A stretch of DNA of 64,000 bases. Source: Axinella damicornis (Eukaryota; Porifera; Demospongiae; Axinellida; Axinellidae). Position numbers and translations under genes: made by a program. Positions 46,051-61,400 of the stretch are shown here, piece by piece. Where the stretch lies: positions 13,266,781 through 13,330,780 of the forward strand of contig OZ007508.1 of NCBI GenBank assembly GCA_963931865.1, written 5' to 3'. The number at the start of each line of letters is the position of its first letter. The stretch's first letter is position 1. Under the pieces are notes generated by a model. That model saw nothing but the letters and a program-made list of their open reading frames with translations, was not told the origin of the DNA and did not search any database.

Positions 46051-46537
46051 TCTCCATCTCACTGCCTCACCTAACGGCATCCTTGTCATCAGCGAAGATC
46101 AGGAGCTCCTGACCAACAAAGCAGCAGCAACATTTGGGCTCCTTGCACAGTTCAAGATCCTTCAGGCCAGAACCGATAGTCAATGAATGACTTATACTAG
46201 CTATGGGTGCATGAATGACCAAGTCATACCTGGCCTGCCTGCCAAATTCCAATTCCAATCGGTGAATCATGTCTCCCTGGAGACCACCACAAGAGAACCA
46301 CTTATATTTGCCACAGTTGAATCCTTTACATGTGCAACGCAATGGCAGAATACTACCTCACCCTTCTACCAAAGGATGCTAGTAGTACATATGATATGTA
46401 CTGTGTATGCTAGCTAACCTCCCAGTAGCTAGCTACACGGCCCTATTGGCTGTAAGACATGTGTAAGACGAATTAGCTGAGCTGGTTAAGTTTATTCTCG
46501 CGTAGCCTGGTCTATCTGAAAGCGAGCTAGTTTCAGC
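46051..46537. other. Unassigned sequence
   Basis: The minus strand has one open frame of 91 codons at 46067-46342 with a cysteine cluster (KCCCCFVGQELLIF). It lacks convincing splice partners and I recognise nothing in it. Confidence 0.3.
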
Positions 46538-46581
46538 TAGCCTCGTACCCAGGCCCTCACGCGTACCTGGGTACGAAGCTA
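46538..46581. mobile_element. Mutator-like foldback MITE, 44 bp
   Basis: TAGCCTCGTACCCAGG to CCTGGGTACGAAGCTA, flanked by exact 9-bp duplications AGTTTCAGC. Confidence 0.85.
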
Positions 46582-46680
46582 AGTTTCAGCCTCCCGCTTC
46601 TCAAAGTTTAAACTTGCTTGACCACACGCGCATGCGTGACCTTTGCCGGAGGGGCGTGCGCAACCGGAAGCGGGTTTAAA

Positions 46681-46994
46681 TACTGAATTTGTAGCAAGTT
46701 TTGGCGGGAAGTCAGGATGGCACACTCGCTAAGCACTTGCTTTGCAGCCTGGGGGTTGAGTGTTCGCCTCCCCAATAACCGAGTACGAGTCTGGGCCACT
46801 CCGTACATACCGGTTCCTGACCCCCCTCCTAGCAGCTGGAGTACGCCGGTTCCCATCTGACCACCGAAGCTAAAGGTGTCTGGTTGAAAGCAGGTCGCCC
46901 TCCTGTGATTCCAGTCACGCCTATCCAGCGCTCCTGAGGCTGCACACTTCGGTGTCTGACCTGTCACGGAGGGATGGGTGTGTTGCTAGGTTGT
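46681..46994 (+). mobile_element. SINE-like repeat, copy 3 (uninterrupted flank)
   Basis: Third near-identical copy. Here GCGCAACCGGAAGCGGGTTT runs straight into AAATACTGAATTTG, giving the uninterrupted version of the Ngaro target site. Confidence 0.6.
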
Positions 46995-47530
46995 ATTTTT
47001 TCCCTTTTTTTCTTGTCTTTTTTTTCCTGGTGCTTTTGTTTTTCCTTTGGTATGGAGGGAAGGCTGCTAGGCTTTGTTTTCCTCCTCCATTTTCCCCCCG
47101 CATAAATGATTTAATATGGAACTATTATACTTATGCCTATAGGTCATGTGGCTTAGCTATATATACTTGGGTAGACCTCCGAGTTCATATGGGACAGTAA
47201 TGCTGCTGGAGAGTGTGTCTGCCTACATGTCTCCTCTTCCTACCATTGATCTGCCCTAGTCGGCTGGTTGCAGTCAATGCAGTGTACTCCTCAAGATAGT
47301 TCTACACAAACTCTTCATGATCACCATCTGGATGAGACTGTGATGATCTCTGGCTGCACAATGGGGACTGTTGCATTAGAGTGGAGTTGGATCTAGCTAG
47401 TCTTATTGCCTGGCTCCTGATAATTATTACCCAATAGCATAATAGTGTTGATGAGAGCTATGGGATATACATCACTCATGCATCATATTCAATCTTCCAC
47501 ACCCATATACGTACTGCATACTATCTACTA
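46995..47530. other. T-rich SINE tail and unassigned sequence
   Basis: A T/C-rich stretch to about 47100, then no recognisable gene or repeat. Confidence 0.4.
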
Positions 47531-47630
47531 GTACGAGTCTGGGCACTCCGTACACACCGATTCTTGACTCCCGGCCTAGCAGCCCGAGTACGCTGGTTCC
47601 CTCGATCACTGAAGCTAAAGGTGTTCTGGT
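47531..47630 (+). mobile_element. SINE-like repeat, degenerate partial copy
   Basis: Matches the middle of the unit from GTACGAGTCTGGGC to GAAGCTAAAGGTGTTCTGGT, with several substitutions and small deletions. The tRNA-like head is missing. Confidence 0.6.
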
Positions 47631-47894
47631 AGAACACATCGATCCCCCCCCCCCCACTATAAACTGATGGTTCACACTAGGCGATTTTCAATTCAGCTAT
47701 AGCATGTGCACTCGCACATAGCCATGCACAGATCATGCAAGCGTAAGTTTTCAAACATCAAGGATAAAACTGTTAATTGTTCATGCACCACCCACGTATA
47801 ATGCTATAGCACTAAACAATACATTTATTGAGGTGCCCCAAGATGCATGATCTGACTACCTCACTATAGCTCTACATGTACTCATAGTTAGTTT

Positions 47895-47937
47895 GGTCTC
47901 ATTCCCAGACTCACAATGGGAGTCTGGGAATGAGACC
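47895..47937. repeat. Short palindrome related to the foldback family
   Basis: GGTCTCATTCCCAGACT and its complement AGTCTGGGAATGAGACC surround a 9-nt loop. It shares the CATTCCCAG core with the TAGCCTCG family but has different tips and no clear target duplication. Confidence 0.6.
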
Positions 47938-47953
47938 ACAGCTAGCGCAGGGC

Positions 47954-48008
47954 AGCCTTGTTCCCAGGCCCCGCCCCAGCTTTTGTCACTGGACTGGGAA
48001 TGAGGCTA
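47954..48008. mobile_element. Diverged foldback MITE
   Basis: AGCCTTGTTCCCAGGCC at one end and CTGGGAATGAGGCTA at the other, with one decayed tip. No target duplication is visible. Confidence 0.55.
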
Positions 48009-48339
48009 GCTAAGTAGTCCCATTCAGCAGCTTAATATTATGATCTGGTCTTATTATCATGGGCCAAAAAACCATTGCTGAACAAGAATGATGGTCCAAT
48101 TGGCAACACAGTCACAATAAAAAAGCAGTTTGTCAATGATTGAGGGGGGAATTACAAAATCCATTATGAGGCCCACATAAAGACATACAAAAGCTGAAAA
48201 TGAAATGATGATGAACTTGATCAGTGAATCACGTGATGAGCTGGCAGTGATAAACAACGGATGTGCACAGAAAGGTACTCTCACTTCTCCCGCCTCCTTT
48301 TCTTATTTGCTTCTTGTTCCCACCCCATCCTCAGGATCA

Positions 48340-48655
48340 ACAGCATGTTGTACAAGCCCCGGTCCCTCACCCTCCACTGTGCATGAGGGATAGATACACG
48401 GGTTGCATGAGGTCACGGTACATAGACAGAGAGAGGTCATGATGTACAAGCCCCAGTCCCACACCCTCCACTGTGCACGAGGAAGGGTGCATGAGGTCAT
48501 GACATCATGGTACAAAGGTCATGTTGTACACGCCACCCTCCACTGTGCATGAGGGTGCATGAGCGGTACATGGGGTACATGAGGGGGATAATGGGGTGCA
48601 TGAAGGAGTATATGGGGTGCATGGGTGCACGAAGGGTACATGGGGTGCATGAGGT
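48340..48655. repeat. Imperfect GTGCATGAGG minisatellite
   Basis: Repeated motifs CCCTCCACTGTGCATGAGG, GGTCATGATGTACAAG and GGTACATGGGGTGCATGA in irregular spacing. No coding capacity is apparent. Confidence 0.7.
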
Positions 48656-48746
48656 CAAAAATTGTCAATCGTTAATTTTGGCAGTGAAAGTAGGTGCAAA
48701 ATATACAAATGTCAAACCGGAATCAGTGAAGTTCTGGATCTGCTAG

Positions 48747-49051
48747 CGGGAGGGGAGAGGTGGTGGTGAGCCAAGGAGAGCCACCGTCTGAAGCGGCAAC
48801 CACTCAAGGTAAAAGCTTAGTAGCGTAGAGCCATCGGAAATCGGTACCATATGTACAATTACAATTGGTACAGCCTTTGTCGACAGTGCCCGCAAGACTA
48901 GCCAATTTAATACTGTCATGTTTCTGTTTCCATTGCAGAACTGCACCCATTGATGGAGCAAGTTGTGAAACGGCTGGACACAATTGAGCAGGGCCAAGCT
49001 GGCCCTCTGGCCTCCACTCCACTGAGACCTCCATGCCACCTGCGGCTCTGA
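48747..49051 (+). CDS. Last two exons of an unrecognised plus-strand gene (tentative)
   Basis: Exon 48747-48808 (acceptor GATCTGCTAG, donor AAG/GTAAAA) joins in phase to 48939-49051 (acceptor TGTTTCCATTGCAG), giving GEPPSEAATTQE and LHPLMEQVVKRLDTIEQGQA and ending at TGA 49049-49051. The second part is a short charged helix-like segment. Earlier exons are not resolved; a candidate with donor CAGAAAG/GTACTC ends near 48274. It lies on the opposite strand to the p53-like gene, 3' of it. I do not recognise the protein. Confidence 0.35.
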
Positions 49052-49485
49052 CCTCCAGCCTCCAGTTAGTACATGTACTTGTTACTGCCCGCCACACCCT
49101 CCCTCAGTTAGAGGTGCACTAGCATCGCTATGTGATGTCACATACACGTATATATGTGCCCTCACCATACTTTGCTCAAAGAAGGGGATGGGGGATAGAC
49201 ACAACCAAAAAGGGTGATGCAGCCAAGGGGGCAGACTCAAACAAAAAGAGTCGCACAGCCAGTGTATATTAGGAACGACAGGTGGGACAATGTGTGTGAA
49301 CTGTAAGTAAGAGCTAGTGGAAGTATCCGCAAGGTGAGAGCCAAGGTGTCATTAGCAAAAGTGCTGTACTTTTGGTATTACAAGTACAAAAAGGCAAAAA
49401 TGCTTCTCTGAGAAATTGAAAGTGATAGCCTGCCATATTCCACCTCTGTTATTGCATTGCTTCTCGGGCTTCATTGGTGACAGCA
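49052..49485. other. Unassigned intergenic sequence
   Basis: No gene, array or element recognised. From about 49386 it contains AGAAATTGAAAGTGATAGCC, a phrase also found near 150 in the left duplicate. Confidence 0.4.
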
Positions 49486-49520
49486 TTGTAAGTACGCCAT
49501 GTACCTCACGTGTAGCAAGG

Positions 49521-49609
49521 TAGCCCCGTTCCCAGGCCTCCACGCGCAGCTTTTGTTGCTTAAGCACGGAGCGACAAAAGCTGCGCGTGGAGGCCTGGGA
49601 ACAAGGCTA
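49521..49609. mobile_element. Mutator-like foldback MITE, 89 bp, with empty-site paralog
   Basis: Near-perfect palindrome from TAGCCCCGTTCCCAGGCC to GGCCTGGGAACAAGGCTA, flanked by 8-bp duplications TAGCAAGG. The duplicated block at 1-654 has the same flanks with a single TAGCAAGG (46-53) and no element, so insertion followed the duplication or happened in this copy only. Confidence 0.9.
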
Positions 49610-49951
49610 TAGCAAGGCGGGTGTGGTGCTACAATGTACATGTGCTCGTCACCATTATGTGTGCACGCTGACACTGTTATGCAAGACTTTTGAGTGAACT
49701 TCGACCTAGTAAAATCTTCTCAGAGTGATAGCCTGTCACACTCCACCTCTCGAAAAGCAAAGAAACAAGAAAAATCATCCTCAGTTCCATTGCCATGCAT
49801 AGAAGGTAGAAGTTAGGGATGGGATGGGACTGAGGATGGGTAAGAGTATCCAGGCAAGCGTATCCAGGTAATCTTTTTGAGTGACCGATCACTTATACAG
49901 CTGAAGCTGATTGAACCCACACCCATTACAGGACACACTGGAGGGACTTAC

Positions 49952-56417
<6,466 letters not shown>

Positions 56418-57669
56418 GAAACAATCAGGAAACAGTCCACGTGGACCTACCGAATCGCGACATGACGTCTAGTCTTAAATCTTACAACAATAGTGCTGTC
56501 ACGTGATGACTTTTAATGACGTCATGATGAAAGCGTCAGTACACGCGCTACATATCGTTAGCGTTGTGTCTCCAGTTACTGAGTTAGAGACTAAGAACGA
56601 TTCACGATTCTTTGTAGTGATTTGGTGACTCAGACAAAAGGTGATTAATCCCCCGGGTGAGTTGACAAAGAGCGTAATAAGTTACACAATCTATCTGTGC
56701 TTGTGTATATAAATTTACTAGTCCTCTGACATTGTTTGCTGACATCATGATTCATGATAACTGTCTCAGTTAGTTTATGTACATGTACACGATGGCCCTG
56801 TGGTATGTGTGGTTACAATGGCCACCTATCACACATTACTTCAAAGGGGTGTGGTCACTCCCAGTACCTTGACCTCAAAACTGTCAATTACAATAAATTA
56901 CATGTACAGTGTTCATATCTGTTAGCGCAGCAGCATAATGGTGATTCCGGATGCTCAGAACATTTGTCGACATATAGCGGGTTAGTTTGTTGGAGAGAAC
57001 GTTTGTGTTTCTGTGGTGATTGATATCCATGAAAATCAACCCAGAATTGGTCCCGGAGAGTGGTACATGTACATAGTCATGGCCGTGTTTACTCACGTCC
57101 AGCGATCTGAGTTACCATTGCCGGATGGTCCGCTATCGGTGGTTGTACCTGTGTAGATCATAGCGACTTCCGTTTGCTCGTACAATCAATCAATCAATCA
57201 AACTTTTATGTCACCTGCCAGGAGCAGCCAACTCATGAGAGCTTATGAGACACACGTGGTTGTACAAAAACACATCGATAATGATAAGTAAAGTAAACGG
57301 AAACGGCACAGTACAGTAAACGAGGACTCAGATAGAGGAATTTCAGTCCATATGCAATACAGGGAAACAAAAGAAGAGGGAGTTATACAGAGACAGGCAG
57401 ACAGGAATTGGGGAGTGCGGGAGAGAAGTATAAATCTTTCATATATCGGCCCCTTTACATGTATACTGGTGCTGCTCGATGCATATGGCATGCAAATCAT
57501 GTTCGTGTGTGGTGAACTGCCAAAAGTTTTTCTCTACCAAACAAGCAATTTGCGAAATGAACCCACCATAATTATGTTATCAGGTCGAGTGCTCACGTGA
57601 TAGTTGCGCTATGTCTTACAGTGGAACCCTTGAGTGAATAAAATGGTTTCTTTGATCCCACTTCTTCTG
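56418..57669. other. Divergent p53-like/Sec16 upstream region
   Basis: Holds the p53-like promoter side. A short plus frame, ATG 57079 to TAG 57156, encodes MAVFTHVQRSELPLPDG without clear partners. The (CAAT)n run and AAACTTTTATGTCACC at 57184-57218 resemble a non-LTR retrotransposon tail. Nothing firm is seen. Confidence 0.35.
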
Positions 57670-58069
57670 TAGCCTCGTACCCAGGCCCTCACGTGGAACG
57701 CGGAAGAGGGCCTGGTGACACTTGGCAAAATTCCCGTATGTGCTGAGCTCAGCAGTCTTGATTTCGGGTAGGCGAATCACGTTCGTCCATTACCAATTAC
57801 TGCGTAGTAATTACATTCTTCACCCCGTGAAAAGTGTAGCCGTTTGATAAAACCGCTGTTCTAGCCTTCAAGACTCACCTCTGGTCGCTCCTTGGCATGG
57901 ACTTGCTACTTAGCCATCACCAACAGCTACCTTCCGCGTGATTTCGAATGCATCCAAGTAAGGAATGTAATCGCCTATGCAATAATGCTGACTGAGCACA
58001 TACAGGAATTTTGCCATGTGTCACCAGGCCCTCTTCCGCGTTCCGCGTGAGGGCCTGGGTACGAGGCTA
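57670..58069. mobile_element. Mutator-like foldback element, 400 bp
   Basis: Ends are TAGCCTCGTACCCAGGCC and GGCCTGGGTACGAGGCTA, with exact 9-bp duplications CTTCTTCTG. The arms are long: GGAAGAGGGCCTGGTGACAC pairs with GTGTCACCAGGCCCTCTTCC. It is the largest family member in the window, with no coding frame, and lies between the two divergent genes. Confidence 0.92.
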
Positions 58070-58164
58070 CTTCTTCTGTACGGCAATGCAGTTAGTTATA
58101 GAGTAGTTTGTAGCCCTACACCGTGAGGTGTGTACCAAGTATTCAGGAGTGGCCACCCCTTGGT

Positions 58165-58272
58165 TAGCCCCATTCCCAAGCTCTCCCTTACATGAGTGAA
58201 TAACTCCTTTCCCTCTGCTTTTCACATTGCAAGCCACATAGAAATATAGGCGGAGGTCTGGGAATTAGGCTA
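58165..58272. mobile_element. Mutator-like foldback MITE near the Sec16 start
   Basis: TAGCCCCATTCCCAAGCTC to GTCTGGGAATTAGGCTA, flanked by CCCCTTGGT and ACCCTTGGT (8 of 9 match). The interior is more diverged than in the other copies. Confidence 0.75.
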
Positions 58273-58459
58273 ACCCTTGGTAGATGATTGGCAGCTGTGT
58301 TTTTCAAGTATTAATGTCTGCTTCACAGTTTCAGTTGAGGAGAGCTGTTTGGTTGTCGTGTTCGTGCGTGTGTGCGTGTACTCACACAGTTGTATCCAGT
58401 GAACCTCTGGACAACCAACACTCTCCAGTGGAGCACCCTCGTGTATCGCCTGGCCCACG

Positions 58460-61400
58460 ATGGCCACCTTTCAGTCAACAGCCTACTTTGGGTCAGCAAT
58501 GGGTGAATCACCCACCGGTAGCAACCCGTTTGCCTTCGTAGGGCCCAACCAAAATAAGCAATGGCAGAATGATAGTAAGGGGATTCCCCCTTTTGGCGTC
58601 CCAGGTACCTCGTACCCCATGCAAGATGGTTTCAATGAGAAAATGTCAGCAATGCAACCGCCACCCAGTTCCTTGGAGCAGAGTACTAGTAGCGCTAATG
58701 CAATTGGACAGCTGCCTGCAAACACAGGTAGTGAAGCTCAACGGACCGGTACTCACTTCCAGCCATCAAGCAACCGTAGTGCACAGACAGAGTATGGAGA
58801 CTCAAGGACTTTAGCTCAGGCCTCTGCAGACGGTCTCAGTAGCACTGCCGTCTTCACTCCATTGTTGCAGCAGGAACCGCGGCCAAGCCAGGCTAGTACA
58901 GGTGGTGCTCACAGCATCCCAGGACAGCCAGACCGTCCTGGACAGACTCCTCAGGAGCCTTATTCCACTTCTGTTCACCAGGTACACAATTCTCACTGGC
59001 AAAGTACACCCTCGGCAATGCTGACACCAGATGTGTTCTCTTCCTATGTGCGACAGGACGGCAGCAGCAGCAATGACTTCACCTCATCTCTCCAGCCACA
59101 GTCCCTACCAGTCCAGCAGAACAGCCTAGTGATGTCAGGCAGTGAACGGGTCTCTTCCAGTGCTCCTTCAACTCGCCTCCAATCTCTGCTTCCAGCCACT
59201 GACTCGCACTCAGAGTCACAGCTCTCAGAGTATGGCACTCCCCGGGTTACCAATCACCACCGAGGGCAGTCTCTCTCCTCCATGCAGAGTGAAGCGGCCC
59301 TCCAACCTGGCCTCTTTGGGGCTCGTGTACCTGCCAGAATGCAGAACACATTATCATACCAGCCTCCAAACAGTGTCCCCTTGCCGGATTCCAGTGGTCA
59401 ACAAATACCCAGTTCCAAAGTCGCTAGCACAGATAGTCAAAAGTTCTCTGAAAATCCATTAAAACAGCCGAATCTGGAGGAACCTACTGGGACTGATAGT
59501 CTACTGTCTTCTGATCTCGGAGATAACAGAACGGTGGACTGGGAAAAGACGTACTCTGTAGACCGACCCCCTTCAGATCTTGAGCGGCCGCTCTCATCCA
59601 ATGACCAGTACGTCAGTTCATCCTACAACAACCCTCCCTTGCCTCCTGAGCGGCCACTGTCAAATGCAGACATGAGCTCAACCACTGAACTCCAACTGAG
59701 ACATGTGGTGGATCGGCATACCAGCTACCCCGTCCTGGGAACCAATGCAGAATTAACCAGCCACCTTCTGCAGCACCAACAGAGCATGCCACAGACAAAC
59801 GCTACTCCCTTTGTTCCCCTGCTGCCCAAGGATGACAATCAGTCGACTCCCTCTCCGAAGAAAAGTGGAGAGTTTGCACTGCCAGTGCTTCCCTCTAACG
59901 CCCCCCTCACTGTTCCTGTGATTCAGAACAATCCAAGTAAATTTGTTCAGGGCCCAGAGGTTGATGTGAGGAATGGGATTGGCTATCAGCCACCAGCCTC
60001 TCTGTCTGTGCATACCTTTGAAGGGGAAGCTGCTGAGCTGGACTACCCACACTCTCTTAGTTCCTCCATGAACCAGTCCATCTCCTCCCTCTTGGACAGC
60101 CAGGAGGACTTTGCTCGACTCTCGCCCGTCAAGCTTCTCCCCCCAGCCCCGGAAAATCAGCCGCTGCTCTCCCCCACGGCCACCTCCCATCCCTTCAACC
60201 CCATCTCTCATCTTCCCCACTCTGAAGCCTCTGGAAAGCAACTGACCTCAGCTCCTGTTGCTCCTATTGCAGTTCATAGCTACAACGTCACGAGAAGTAC
60301 AGAGGGGCAGAGAATGCTGGAGAACGTGGTGTCATCAGACGTGCACAGTCAGCAGCATCCTGTGAGTGGATTGACAGGTAGTACAGGTGGTGAGGTCGGC
60401 AAACTCCAACAGCCAGCGTCTTTTACATTAGCCGACATCCAACAGCAACAGCACCTGCAACAATTCACTTCGCAGTTTTCAGCTGGTGGAAGCAGCACGT
60501 CTGACTGGGAGCCTCCTCCCACCTTTCTCGGAGTTGCAGATTCACACTCCACTGTTGCTGATCCTTCCCAGCAGACAAACGACTCTACTGCAACAAATGG
60601 TGGTGACCTCTCAGCTGCCAGAGAATGGACGAGGACTCAAGCTGACACGGTGGATTCCTTTCATCGCCCATCGTTAGAAACACCACCTCATGTTGGCAAC
60701 CTGCAGCCTGGGTTACAGATTCAAAGCGACCAGTTGCTCCCTCCTCCTGCTCCATCCAATCCCACCCCACCTATCCGTGAACCCTCCTCCCAAACCTCTC
60801 CACCACAACCAGCTTTTGCTGAGAAACTGCCAAATGTGACTTTGGCTTCAGCAATGACCCCCCAGATACCTCCACCTGCAGACATTCCATTGCACCCTTT
60901 GCCGACCAACCCGTACCACACTTCTCAGCCCCAGCAAATGGCTCCCCCACCGCCAACCGCCAGCTACAGCTCCTTTCCTCCTGGTACCACCTCTCAGGGA
61001 CACCCCAGATTACGGGAGCAGCCTCCTGGCACTACCTCCCAAGGACCACAAACCAACCCCAAGTTACAGGGGTATCCTCCTGCTACCACCTCCCAGGGAC
61101 CACAAATGAACCCAAGATTACAGGAGCAGTCTCCTGTTACCACCTCGCAGGGACCACATATGAACCCCAGATTACAGGAGCAGCCTCCTGTTACCACCTC
61201 GCAGGGACCACATATGAACCCCAGATTACAGGAGCAGTCTCCTGTTACCACCTCGCAGGTACCACATATGAACCCCAGATTACAGGAGTATCCTCCTGTT
61301 ACCATCTCGCAGGGACAGCAAATAGATCCCAAATTACAGGAGTATCCTGCTACTACCTCCCCCCAGGGACCACAAATGAACCTCAGATTACAGGAGCATC

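Noticed and set aside
57079..57156. Short plus frame MAVFTHVQRSELPLPDG as a first exon of Sec16
   Set aside because: No convincing donor in frame and no way to join to the Sec16 frame, which is closed by TGA at 58400. Kept only as a remark.
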